Of a stretch of 64,000 bases of DNA, positions 23,884 through 37,500 are shown piece after piece. Numbering within the stretch: the first letter of the stretch is position 1; each line of letters opens with the position of its first letter. The notes beneath the pieces were generated by a model. That model made no database searches and was not told where the DNA came from. It saw nothing but the letters and a program-made list of their open reading frames with translations. The DNA is taken from NCBI GenBank assembly GCA_035041965.1, contig JAPYMA010000710.1, positions 62,001-126,000 on the forward strand. The letters run 5' to 3'. Both the position numbers and the translations under genes were made by a program. Origin of the DNA: Anisakis pegreffii (lineage: Eukaryota; Nematoda; Chromadorea; Rhabditida; Anisakidae).

Positions 23884-26800
23884 ATGTTCTATGCACAGTT
23901 CGTGCTATCGAAGAAGGGCCCTCTAGCGAAGATCTGGCTTGCCGCTCATTGGGAGAAGAAATTATCGAAGGCGCAAATATATGAAACTAGTGTTCAAGAT
24001 GCTGTCGATGAAATTCTTAAACCAAAGGTGTGACATAATACCTTTACAAACTTGTTTTATGGTTGTGCTTCGATTGCCGTTTACCATGAGTCTCGATTAC
24101 TGAATCTGAAAATTAATACTTCTGTGAGGTCTGGATATTAATACTTCATTTTTGTGACGAACGTTTCAATCGAATCCAAGAAATACTCGTAAAATGGCCA
24201 ACAACAATAGTAATGAAGGAAGATATTGCGGTACTAGTTTCTTTTGTGTGATGAACAAATAATGCCAGTGGAAGATTGGGTGAAAATTTGAATCTTTTCC
24301 ATCATTTTATTGATGACTTTCTTCAAAAGCAAGTTTACTCGACTTTGTTACTTTCATCAAGCAACCCCTTGGAACAGGCTGATTGATTGAGCGAATTTAT
24401 GGAAATCCAAAGTCGTGGAGAAAGACGAGGTTTTGAGTTTCACAGGTATCCATATCTGCGGCAATGTACCGCACAAGAACAATCAAAAGTAATTTCAGGT
24501 GAAAATGGCCCTTCGTACAACTGGTCATTTATTATTGGGTATCGTGCGTATCTATTCTCGTAAAGCGAAATATCTGCTCGCCGATTGTAATGAGGCATTT
24601 CTAAAAATAAAAATGGCCTTCAGGCCTGGTCAAGTGGATATTAATGAAGAAGGTAGGCAAGCGACGAGTGCAGCGATCAATCTGCCTGAGGTCAGTTTTT
24701 TTCAGTTCTTATTGTGGGGAATAAAACTTCTCATAATGCCTCACAATTTACTTTTGCTTTGTGGAAGGATGGTGCTGCCTTCACTAATTGTAAGATGAGA
24801 GCTTTTTTTCAAATAATTAAACATTCCTACTAGAATCGAAACGAGGTTACGTTTAGATAAGGGAAAGAGCACAGTGGTAATTGTGCCATGCTTGATATCA
24901 CTAAATAAGGCATAAGGCGTGTAATCTTTGCAGGTTTTCCATGATTTCGATGCGGCATTGCCAGATTTCAACGACTTGGACGTTCAAGCACAAATGCATA
25001 TCAATCAGAGTCGTATTGACGACATTACACTGAAGGAAGATGTCATCACTGACTCAACTGAAATGCCGTTTGGAGGCGAATTTGGGGTGCGATTATTTGT
25101 TTTACGTGAAATTATTCATTTAGGCTCTTCGTCTTGCGATATTTGTTATATATTAAAAGGTAACACCTTTGCCAAAGTTCGAGGATAGTTTACAGTACAA
25201 TCTGGACATCATAAAATGAAGCGTCGGTGATCACTGAATATCATAAAATCTCATCACGAATGCACATCCGGATGTTATTCTTGAGTCATGACTCACACTA
25301 GCAGCTATCGATCTCAAAAGTATTGCGAGTCCAGTAGTTAGTTATGCAATCAACCCAAATTATATACAGTAAACTAAGCCAGCGCTATAAGATGTGAACA
25401 TCAGTTTGTGCATGTATTGCAAAGCGATTAATCTAAAAAGACTTTTGGAGGATATTTCCTAACATTGCTTTGACAATAGCGCGGTGTTTATGAATACGAT
25501 GAAATCTCAGGGTGATGACTTTGGTGAGAACTCGATTGGATTTTTCGGGGAAGAGATCGAAGCGGGTCGTGATCGACTGTCGGAAGTAGTTGAACCGCAC
25601 GAAGGTTCAGCAGCTACAACTTTGCTTGAACCATCATCACTCGGCAGCACAGCTAAACAAGATGCGTTTACTGGTCGTCATATCGATATCGATCTTGGCG
25701 ATCATCTCGGCATGCCAGTACCAGATGATGATTTCGGTGATTTTGGGACTGAAGGCATGCTTGAAGGTCAGTTTTATCTTCTTTCTGCACTTATTCTCTA
25801 TAATGATCAGTGAAAAGTTGGTCCATTTTTACAGTCAGTCGGAGTTTGTTTTCTCTTGGATGAATATCCCTAATATATCAAGCTGAAATGAAATAAGCCT
25901 CTAGTGTTCTCTTTTGATTATATTTGAGACGAGTGAACGTGTCAGAGCTTTTCACTCCGTTGTTCTTCGTGCTTCCCTGTAGCTCTGTGGCAGGCCTTAT
26001 TTTTCTCACCCAATGCATCTCCTCTTCTAGTAATTTATCACCTTCCAATATATCAAAAGGAAAACAAAAAATTCATTGTCAATTCCTTATGATCAAACAA
26101 AGGCTTTGGAAAAAATAATGACTAATAGTGGAAGAGATATCAATCACTATCAATTGTCGAGTCTTCTCTCCCATCCTGAAATGCTAAAATTCACGCTGCC
26201 GAAATTCACCGTCCTGTAGGAATTACTTTTATGAAAGCACATCACCATGTAATTGTCTTTTAGATGTTCTCTTCAACGAGAGTGAACTGGCAAAAGGTAT
26301 CGATGCCATGGAAGCACCAGGAGCCGAACATGAAACGCCGATGGAAGCCGATGAAATGGGCACCATTGGTGTGCCTGCAGTTGTTGCCGGTACGTTCCGG
26401 TTTAGGCGTTTTATTCAGTTTTAAGGAGTTTTTTGTAATCCAAATCAGGTTGTTTTGAATTGGTATTGCACACTCAGTTATCTGATAAATGTTGTTCTCT
26501 ATTTTTGAATCATTTTTATCTTCCGAGTACTGCGAAGTATGCAGTCAGTCGTTGTTCATTCTTTTGATTTGGATTGAAATTTGCATGAAATTGGTTTGAA
26601 GGATCACTGATGAATGAAAGTTTTGCACTGGAACCGCTCGATGTGAGTGCGGTGGCAATGGTCGGGATGGAGAAAAGCAAGCCGAAGAGAAAACGACGAC
26701 TTGTTATCGATGATCCAAAGAATATATCCGGTGATGAAATGAAGGCGAATATGGCTGATTTCAGGTAGATTATTCATTTCTTGTTTCAAAATTTATAAAT

Positions 26801-28798
26801 TGAACTGTATTTGTCAGTTATTCTTACGAAAAACATTCGAGCAGTTATAATTTGTTATTCACATCTCATCCGGTGAATGCCCAAATGTTCTGTAATATTT
26901 TCAGAGATACCGTTCAACAGCTTGATCTGGCTCCACCAACCAAAAAACTGATGCGTTTGAAGGAAAGTGGTAATGTAGAACGTTTATTCCATAACCCAGG
27001 ATGCAATTCCCTTCGTGCTTCATCACTTCTCAAGGTTTAATCATCAGTTATTTGCATTCTTATTTTACGCTAACGATTAAGGTTTGCTTCCGCAAATTCA
27101 TGAAGCCTTTCAAATTTTTAAACCAACATTCAGTACGATTGAATGATTGCCACTATTAATGATTCGGTATTGTTTTGTGAAGACATGTTATGAACAGTAA
27201 TGAGTAAATGAAAATACTTCGGACTTTGTGTTGGTCTGGGCATCACAATGCGCTGAATTAAGTTTAGTATGAAAAACTAGTTGATTAAATTCACCCACGC
27301 AATCGGCCGAATTGACTTTGATATGGAAAACGATATCAACAAGGCCAATTGAATGCATGTCTGAATGGGCCGCCATCTAAATTTAAGAAGTGTGCAGTTT
27401 AAGTTGCATTCAATTTCAGTTATATCGTTCACATTTGGTTCTCCGTGCACGAAATGCGGGAGCGGTGAGTGGAGATGATATTCGGCGTGATTTGGAAATG
27501 GTTGAGAGTGTGGAGGAGGGTATAGAACCGGAAGGAAGTGTGATCTCTGGATTTATGGTTCGTTTATATACTGCTGTTGACCTGTTGACTCGTCGGGAAT
27601 TGCCAGTCGATTTCAGTTTCATAATTTAGTGAATGTATATTTACTTTTGTTAAATCGTATTAAGAGCGTATCACTTGGCGCTCAATAAGAGGTGAGGTTT
27701 GTTAATTACTTATTTTCGTCAGTTTTGATTTTAGAATTATTGTTTCATGGAAGTTGAATTGAAGGATGATCATGTTGATGATTTCGACGAGATTGGTGGA
27801 GGTGGTCTGTCGCCGATCGGTTCGCCAGTGGGGATGGAAGCGATTCCTGAAGAGGAACCTCAAGTGGTTGCGGAGGAAACAGCTACTGAAACGAGCGCAA
27901 AAGAAACAACGACACCCGCAGATAAAAAGAAAGAACGAAGAAGTCGTGCTGAGGTTATTTTGATTAGATACTCTCTTATTTATTCGATGAGCAAATTTAA
28001 AATGTCCAGTATCAGCAGATATCATTTAAATATTTTATTGAACGGCTAGTGAATGTTCCAGTCATTTCTCATGTTCAGCCTTTGAATTCTCTTATTGTTA
28101 GGATGCCAAGGAGTCTTAGTCCGGTCATTTCCTGAACGGTTAATGATAATGATTTTGCCCCTGTTGGGTTTCTTCAAATCGTAATTTGAAATAATAACAG
28201 ACGTCAGGATTTTACATGATTAAAATTAGATGGATTCCCGAAGTAAGGTTTTGGATGAATTTAAGCGAACGATCGACGAGGATGAGACAGTTGGTGATGG
28301 CGAGGATGATCATCGATGGACGAAGAGAACACAGAACGTACTGAACTCGATCGCAACCAGACTCAAATCATCTGCGAACGAAGAGGTTTGAATTGCTTAC
28401 TGAATAGTTCGCATGACTGATCTTTTTTTATTGATGTAGCATCATTGTGTCGAGTTGTTCATTCGCCTTGATAATTTTGCTGAGCTTTCTTACTCGGATT
28501 GTGATTAGATAAGTGCAATATGTTATTAGTTTGTTGTTTTGACGAAAATGCTGTAAACAAATTATGTGTTTTGATGTTGGTTTTGAACAACTTGTGATAT
28601 TGATTGTGTTTATTGATTCAGATCAATCTCTCGGATCTCCTCACGAAAGGTTCCACCCGTAAGACGGCAGCTCAGAAGTTCTACACTTTGTTGGTGTTAA
28701 AGAAGTGGCAGGCGATCGACGTGAAACAAGATGAACCATACGGTGAGATCGTAATAACGGCTGGACCAAACATCGCTGTTTCATCAATTGCGTCTTGA
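23884..28798 (+). CDS. rad21: RAD21/SCC1 cohesin kleisin subunit, 11 exons
   Basis: Mitotic cohesin alpha-kleisin, which bridges the SMC1-SMC3 heads and holds sister chromatids together in the nucleus. Exons: 23884-24027, 24499-24690, 24934-25086, 25511-25766, 26264-26389, 26602-26764, 26905-27034, 27420-27557, 27735-27953, 28230-28385, 28622-28798. All join in phase to 617 residues, close to human RAD21 (631). Residues 1-112 are the SMC3-binding N-domain ([40 protein letters not shown]). Residues 164-183 hold a separase-type site ending EIEAGR. Residues about 291-388 are the SA/STAG-binding middle ([28 protein letters not shown]). Residues 508-617 are the SMC1-binding winged helix ([39 protein letters not shown]). 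Least certain are the exon 3 donor (GTGCGA), the exon 4 acceptor and the exon 8 end. Nematodes have several mitotic kleisins (SCC-1, COH-1), and I cannot tell which this is. Confidence 0.95.
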
Positions 28799-31376
28799 AT
28801 GCTATTGATGTTTACTGTGCTTTTTTTTTGTTCTGTTTTTTTTTAATTTTTCCATGTATGCACCAATTCTGTATGTCATTAATTTATTGTCACACTCGTT
28901 CAATAGTTTCTTCAACTGATCTAAATATTTCGCACGTCAGAACTGACAGTGAGAATTGACTTCAACCAAATATCTCATCGTTTTGTTAGACCTCCATTCC
29001 TCTTGTAAGTATTTACGGCTGTCGCATCTGCTTACTATTCTCTATCAGTCGTTTCTGTATTATGACTGTTTTTTGAACGATCAAATTACTTTTCCAATTA
29101 TTTGGGTGCAAAATTTTCCTCCAATTTTCTTAACGTTATTGAACAGTTGATTTATTGATGGTTGGTGGAAAATAGCGTTAAGAGTTGAGCATCTGGTATT
29201 ATTTCAGATATTTCCATTGGTTTTTCATCATTTTTACCGAGATGAATTTAGAATATTCCATTGATCCGCGACTAGAACAGTTTCCGATTCGTTCTGCTGT
29301 TTTATTCTGTTTGAATATCCTTCTTCGAACATAATTGTGCCAGTGGAATGATGTTTTGATGTTATGGAATCATTCCTTTAGCTCGGATGATTTTCTGTTC
29401 ACCACGTTCCCTTTCTTTAGTACTTCGTACTGAACATTTGTTGGAAATGAGTAATTGGTTTCTCCTGAAATGCAGCCATTCTGGACAATTCGAAATTTTC
29501 TGTTCTACAAAGAATTTCTTCAAATTTCAAATACGGATTGAAAAATATGAATTAGGCTCTGAGTATTGGGGGCTATATTAGTTTGGGTTCAACATATTCA
29601 ACTGATTCTTATTTTGTTTGATGCTGTATCTTTCGTTCTCTTGATTCATTTTTTTTTTGCCGAATTTTGTGAATATTTAATAATTTGAGTGAAGCATTCT
29701 TGTGTTATGCCCTGAATGGATGCATGTAATATTCTAATGTTTTAGGTCTTTTTAAATAAATTCTGGAAAAGTTTCTTGTATGGTATTGTTTTTGCTTCAT
29801 ATTCCTTACTCTAGGTGTTCCCGAAGGCTCACTTCATGTAAGCATGTATGTCAGGTAATATGTGAAATGTTATGTTCTAGCAAACCAAGGCAAACCGGAT
29901 CACCAGTTCTCTTTAAAAAGTTGAACGTTTCACCATAATTTATTCCTGTTCATCACTCTGCAGTAGTTTATTTCGTTACTGAATTAATCGCCTTTTATTA
30001 AGATCTACTCTTTTGATATCTTCATTGCTTCTTCATAATTTCATTACCATTTTTACACATCGCATCGTATCACAACTGAAATGTATATACTTTCCAAGTT
30101 TCTTTCTATTATACAATTTCACCACTCATAATCAGACACTCATAATCGTTTATAACAATTGAATGTCAAAATTTAGGTGTTCAATCGATGGTTCTCATCT
30201 ATTTACTCATTAATCCTTTGTTTAATATTTTTGTTTGATTTTTTTTTTTGTGCACATGTATATTATATCTTATTGATGTCTCATGATGATTCTGTTCACT
30301 TTGCTAATAAACACATCATTTGTAATGTCAGTGGAATTTCATAGGAAATACATCTGATATACTATGCGCATTCATCTTTCAGTCGGCCATGTAACAGATA
30401 TTAGAACATGCATCTGATCATCATTTCAAGTGAATGAATGAAATGACTTCAGCACGATCTATTTTGAGAAAACATTTTTGGTGCACATTCAGTTTGTGAG
30501 GACAAGGTGAAGGTGGATGGGATGGGTCGATTTTCTAGGTAATCACCCCTTTGCAAGGATGTCATTCGGTTGAGAAGGCGTCAGCAGTGAAGTATCTCTT
30601 ACCATATTTCAAAAACTGAGCAGTTACTTAATTTATCGACATCACCGTATTCAAGAGCGATTAAAGCTACGTTTCCTATGACACTCGAAAGTAACCACTT
30701 AACAGATACCAAACGAGTGGTGTTATTTCGAGATGTTCACGCCAATCCATCCATCCTCTTCAACTTAAATACTTACCTTATACTTGACATCAAACGTCTT
30801 AAGTGTCTCCCCTTTAATGCACATCGTCTTGTAATACATGAATTCATGTCAAACAACATTTAACCTTATGAGTCAACGAATTTCGCAGAAAAAATTGTTA
30901 CCGCAACAATACAAATTCAAGTTCTCTGAATGAAAATTGGAAGAAAATCCCTCGAATGGAATAAATGGTCACTGAAAGTGTGTGAAAATAAGTGAAGTGG
31001 CCGAACGTTGTCTGGCTAAGATATAATGCAGATATCTGAATGGAGCGCTTTTTGTTTCTGAGCGAACAACATAAATTTATCCAAACCGAATTCCATCGCA
31101 GATGTTCATTTATGTTAATGATCGCTGCATATAGCCAGCTTCAAACGATTTTTCAACCGTTGTTAATTGTGAATTTCCAGCTTTGTAAAAAGGATACACC
31201 GACAAAAACACTTGTAGACACAAGAATATGTAATGAACTGAGCGAATTTGTAAACGAACGAAGGCATCGCGATAATACGATATCCAATATGTGTACTTCA
31301 TTCAAATAGCCTTTTATCCATGAAACAGTTTCAGCTTACTCTTTTTCCGTAGCAAAATTACCCAATTGCCGTTGGG
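28799..31376. other. rad21 3' region and intergenic DNA
   Basis: T-rich tracts follow the rad21 stop at once. An AATAAA near 29755 is a possible but distant polyadenylation signal. No gene recognised beyond it; short frames near 29387 and 30678-31309 carry no known motif. Confidence 0.4.
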
Positions 31377-31500
31377 AACAGCTGAATTTTGATTTTCAGC
31401 TGTATACGAAGTAGCATTACATTTTCAACTATACGAAGTAATGGTAGCATTTCGGCTGAACAGCTGAAATCTGAATGTTATCATTACTTCGTATAGTTAG
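31377..31500. repeat. Nested inverted-repeat cluster
   Basis: A perfect 17-bp inverted repeat lies at 31427-31443 and 31482-31498 (AACTATACGAAGTAATG and its complement). TATACGAAGTA also occurs as a direct copy near 31403. A separate hairpin CAGCTGAA...TTCAGCTG sits near 31380-31402. The density of nested palindromes suggests a fold-back element or a recombination-scarred site. Confidence 0.85.
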
Positions 31501-34500
31501 AAAGGGCCTACTGTTTAAATTAGTTGCTTTGATCTAGTAATTTGGTCATAAAATCACCTGAAACTACAAAATGGCTACGTACAACTAATGACTAATGACT
31601 ACTCACTACTGCTGCCATTAAATACACTGTTCAGATGAGTGAACGTAATTTGATTCAATGACGGGATTTGATGCCTCCTCGTAGTTGAAGTCTCATAACT
31701 TTGTAAGACTCAATATAAGCTTCACTTGAAATATTCGTTATCGGCAATCAAATTATACTATTCCCGCAAATGGAAATGCTTACTACGGTAACATTTCAGA
31801 ACAAGCAATCGCTTGCATTCGCTTTTTGTTAGCAATGTGCTTGCGTGATAGTGGTATTTACAACGTTGTTTGATGACGTTATCGAAAGTTATTGACAAAT
31901 CATTACATAAATTCAGGTACACACTATCACCAATATCAATGCACATTTACATCAACAAACAAACGTAAACAAATATTTATACACACGAACAATACGGTTA
32001 TGATTTTATCTACCATCTACAAGTATTTATATGCTCATGCATGTTTATCTAAAAGGATCGTTTGATTGTACTCACGACAATCGTAAGCGTAATGATTGTT
32101 TTTGAATACATCAAAGCACAATTGCCAACAATTATTCGTGCTTTCATTTCATTCTACAAATTTGCCTCCTTCCTTCCCACAAACCCGACAAGAATGACAA
32201 GTGAATGATCAAAGAGGATGTTGAAGTTGTGAGGCGAGAAAACCGTTTGATGACCATCTCTTGTTTACATAACATTACAAAACACGACGTATCATCTCGT
32301 CAGATATCGATGCTCCTTGATTGGCTGGCATCATGCAAACTTCACTTCAATCGCTTTCGGTAATTTGCGATGAGGCAAAACATTTTACTTGCATATTTAT
32401 TTGCATTATGCATTTGGGCTTGCTTATATATAAAACGACTCGATTACTCGGTAGGAAGTTTGCAGGTATGGTAACAGGCGTAGTTAATATATTTATGGGT
32501 GATTTATGGACGTACAGATTTTTTGACATTTGATTTTGTATCGAACTCACTTGGATCGAAAAAATTCTATTGTTTTAACCTTGAACATAGCCATTTTCGC
32601 ATGATTAGAGCTGTAACAAGAATCTTATTTGAGTGATGAATAGAAACAGTTAGTAATGGGCAGAAGATGTTCTTATGCAATTCTAATCAAAAATTCCAAA
32701 ACATCGAACAGAAGTAATCGCAGAGCGATTTTTTCATAATCCGCTCGTTATTGTCTACGATATTAACAGAAGTGTTTTTACTGTAGTTGCGAGTTCAAGA
32801 AATCAACTACATTCATATGTTTCTGCAAAATGTGCATGATTTTGAATAATTCTCTTGAATGCAACACAAAATGGATGCATATCAAAAAGCATTCTGCAGC
32901 AATATTTCAAAGTTCTTTCACGGCTTTATTGGAAACGTTCTAGTTGCAGAGACGCAAGGAGCTTTCACAGTTTGAAGATGTAGATGGTGGGTAATGAATT
33001 CTTGCAGAATGTTTCATTGAAATGATTTAAGCGCTCAAACTGGAAGTGCTATTTAAAATTATGGGAATATACGTGGCGAAATAACGAAGTGCGAGAAAGG
33101 CAGTGAAAGTTTCAAAGAATGCAAATTTTTTTCGAATGTCTGACATCGTGATAATGATTCAACCGATGAAGATGCTGCTCAATCGTTCAAAAATGAAAGA
33201 TAGAATGAATCGTGCACAACAGAAATAGCGTTGCTCCTTACAAAAGTCTCAGCTCCGACAAGATTTCTCATTGTTCACACATCAAAAAACATCCGAGTCG
33301 AGACAACTTATTTTCACATCAATTCTCCTCGAAGTCAAAAACTTTGAACACATTCATGAAATTTAGAATTCGATTTTTTTTGTTAACTAAAAGCATTTGG
33401 TGAATATTTCTATTTTCCAGTCTGCTTATTGAATACTGTATAAAGAAATTCCTCTCTGTCTGGAACGTGATATCTGTTAAATGAATCCATGCATGTAGCC
33501 AGTTAATTCGTATTAAACAAATAATCATAACGGAGTGATAACCGGAATAATTTCCATAATATTTTCCACTTGAATCAATCAATGCGATTCTATCCGATTC
33601 CATAACAATGCGGAATGTTTCATTGTTCAATCAGGTCTAGTCGACATTTTCATTCGTTTCCTTTCGGACATTGATGTGACGACAAATCATTTCATTTCAA
33701 CGGCAACAACGAAAAGCAAACAAGAGGAACAATCAGTCATTTATTTGTGAATATCACCCGAAAACTCGTCGTGCGGTTATCACGTCACTTTTAGCCAGAC
33801 TGTGGAGCAAAATTTTTTGAGATATATTTTCTTTTCAAAATGTTAGCAACTGATTCCAACTTTTCTGCTTCGTTGAATACGTTATAAAAGCTCCAAGCAA
33901 ACTTATCAAGTGATAGAAACTGTTCGGAGCAGTCGACGTCGATGAATCAGGCGAAAACGGTAGTCGACAAGGATATGATCTACCTAGGATAGCTTATAGT
34001 TGTTCAGGTTTAGCACGAAACACCAAATGCAGTGGTACTGTATTTGGGAGCAATGCGTGACGATTACTGGATTTGTACGTGAAGATACGAATAAATTTGC
34101 AGCAATGACGTAATTAGTAACAAGTTTAGCTGTAAAATATTGCAGTAAACAATGATGATAATGTGCATTGCGTGTTACAGTTCCGTGACATGCAAATCCA
34201 ATACGATGCCGACAGTGCAGATGACGCAACAAGTGTTCAGTTCAAGTGCTGCTAACTGTGCAAAGACCCAAGGCTGCTTCAGAGTCAAAGGAACAATCAA
34301 CGATCACTCTTTCAACAAACTTCTCTTAATGCACTTCGTTGCTAACACTCACTCATGCTCAACACACTAGCACTCACTTAATCATAAGATGAAGTGCTTG
34401 CTACGTAACCTTAATGACATTACCTTGTGTGACATCACCCTTAGCAAATTGAATGAATGATATTCTATCACCTTTTTTTTACTATGGAATTCCGTTTGAT

Positions 34501-37500
34501 AATTTATCTAGAAGTGAGAATTTCGATGATAAGTAAATAATAAGCATTTTGTAGCATTAGTTCTTTAGTTCATGTGGATGGTCCAGGAAAGACACTGATT
34601 CATGTTGTAAATTCGAACATCGGTTTGTGTGTTGTACTGATGATCAGAAAGTCGATCAATTTGAATTTTCTTAATGTTCTAGTGCAGATGACGCACCAGT
34701 TCTTGGGTTCAAGTGCTGCCTACTCAAATGACTGGGACAGAATTTTTGAGAGATATGCGATTTCAATAAGCATTGCTCACTAAAGGTTATCTGCATCTCA
34801 GATTAGCACCCGTTTTTTGAAATCCTTGTGTACGATTCACTTGAACTCTATTGATGGAGGTGTTTTTCACGTTTTCCTCGAGAACTCTCAGATACGAAAA
34901 TCTACTGAAAGCGTAGTTTTGCTTCCTCGGATTTTGATAAATTAAAGGTTTCATACATATTATAGTTTCGATGCCGCTTTCTCAACGGGAAAGCAGAAGT
35001 GATTATGAAATATGAACTGCAAAAGCAATCAGCAAAGCTCTATGGAAAAACATTCGCTATTGTGATGATGTATTGGCAAGCTTTAATTAGGAGTGATTGA
35101 TAGAAGGACGTCATCGTGAAGAATTTGCATGCACACATGTGTTTCATAATAATGTGATAATGTAATTTGTTGCAGTTATTACGCAATATTATCCCAAACA
35201 GCATCACATTCACATGATGACAACACTTCGCATCCACGTTTCTTGCTGTAAATTATCAGCCATTCATACTCGTACTCACAATCAATGCATATTATTATGA
35301 TATTTTAATGCACCTTTCATCGATGCAAATTTCAGTTTTATTCCATTTTTGTTGACCTCTGAAAAATTCATTTGCTTAATGACGGTTTGATTTTGATGAA
35401 AGAGATGAGTGAATACGCGAGTGAAATTCATTCAAATAGCCCCTCAGTTAGCGTTTTAGTCGAATATGATGAATCAATTTCCCGACCATAAGCAAAAAAA
35501 AGTATCGCATGAGAGCGTAAAAATATAATTGCTTTCGTTCGTTCTCACGAAACACCAAAAGGTGAATGATACGGTTCGAAGTCGACTCACAAAGGGAATG
35601 TTCGCTGTGGTTGAATTAAGGCGAGAAAAAGACAGCAAGCATAGCCATGTTCACTGCACAAAAAGTTCACATTCAATTTCGAACTGTTTTCAACTTATGA
35701 ATTCTCTTCAGCATCGGATATACCGGCACAGAATACACCAAGCATCTGATGCAACAAATGGATTTGATTGAACATTATCGTTGTGAAAATACTTCAAGAG
35801 GAAAGCTGCTAGCTAAAAACAGTCAACATACGTGAGCAAAACTTTTGAGCATTTTGTGACTCACTTTCACCTCAGGAACAGCTTGAATGAAACAATATAG
35901 GCTCAATCAGTTTCTTCTTCTCAAATTTCGTTATATCAGTGTTGCATTCACCAAAGTGAATGGGCATGATGATGCAACAACAAAGGTATTTTTATTCACA
36001 TACGACAATCTTGCAATTGTTGATTCAGATAGTTTTTAATTGTAAGTGATCAAACGTTTGCATGAATTGTAACCAATCAAATGTATTCAAAACTCTCTAA
36101 AATTCATTTCCTTAAGATGTCAATTATTTTTTTCTGTCGCAAGCACAAACTGCATCTGAAATTGATACGAGTGTCAGTCCTACTGGTTTCCCTCGCAGAA
36201 CTTTTTTCCAGCTCTTTGAAGGGTCATTGGAGTTTAAATAAATGAATACATTATTGCATCAAATTTTCTGTGCACAACTGGATAATTCAAGAAAAATGAG
36301 CTGTTCAAAATTATACTTTATAGAGAACGAATGAAAAAAAGTCACGACACATCTTTCATGGGTTGCATTAGATGAAGGTTGTTATTGGGAGTGTTTATTG
36401 CGGCATACTTCTCGCAAATTGCTTAAGTCCATAACTTTGAAAATTGATCGGTCAAAACGTTTTTGAAGACGCCACCATTAAAGGTCACAAAAGTTGCCTA
36501 AATATAGAAAAAATGTGAATTGCACATGAAAAGTTTGATAAAGGACATGAAAAAAAGACACTAAAGGACGCCAAAGTGAAAAGAATGCAGACGCATAACA
36601 ATAGAACCATTCAAGCGATCCCAGAAACGGGAATAAGAGAAGGAACTTCCAAAAAAATATTCAGTTAATCACTTATCAATTTTTTCATTGACAAGCTTTC
36701 GAGTGCTGATCAACGATATGGAATTTTTGTTCGCTGCATTCAGAACATACTTCAGTAGTGATCACGTGGAACTATTTGCAATTTTCAGAATAATGTGCAG
36801 ACTTAATGCAAATCTGTGATAAAGCGCTATTTCCAGTATATAAATCTGTAAGAGCGACTTTGCCTCATTGGTTTAGTCATAGTGACTTGATAAACTGGAA
36901 TTGCGAATCAAAAATGTATTGAATGCGATTACCAAGCTGCAACGGCGGAATATCTCGGTCTTCAATCATATTCATGCGAAAATAATGATGCAATCGAATG
37001 CTGCAAAATTAAGCTGTAACTTATTCACACTATTGCTTCCCTCTTGTTCACTCCGACTGCGAATGATCAAGTGATGATCTATAGTAGAACGATTTGAACG
37101 TAGTCGTCTTTTCGGTATACTTCGCTGATTTTTCCTTCATCGCATGACTTATGAATATGATTTATGCGATACGGATAAAACTTGTAAATGTTATGCAGAA
37201 CAAATTAAACTGAGACTCTGAAAAAAAGTGTTCGTTTGTTTTTTGTTTCGGGACAATTGTAGCCTCGCATCATCGAGCACAAATTGTTTTTCGACCAACC
37301 CAAGTATTTGGCAGCAGCGTTAGAGTGAAGCGACTCGATTACATTGTCACGAGAGAATGAATTTGTTTGGAATAATCAGCGGAATTAATTGAATTGATTT
37401 GACTGATGAATTGATCTTTTAATTGCTCTCCGTAGTCAGTATCCGCGAAACGATAGAGATTCAACAATAACTCTTGTTCATTACTGTGAATTGTTCCCTT

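Noticed and set aside
25087..25187. Extending rad21 exon 3 to the later donor at AAAG|GTAACA
   Set aside because: It would add about 34 residues unlike any kleisin and shift the next junction out of phase; the weaker GTGCGA donor keeps phase.
31427..31498. Arms resembling half of a loxP site (ACTTCGTATA)
   Set aside because: Spacing between arms is 38 bp instead of 8, the outer bases differ, and nothing suggests a P1 or engineered origin. A chance likeness within a palindrome cluster.
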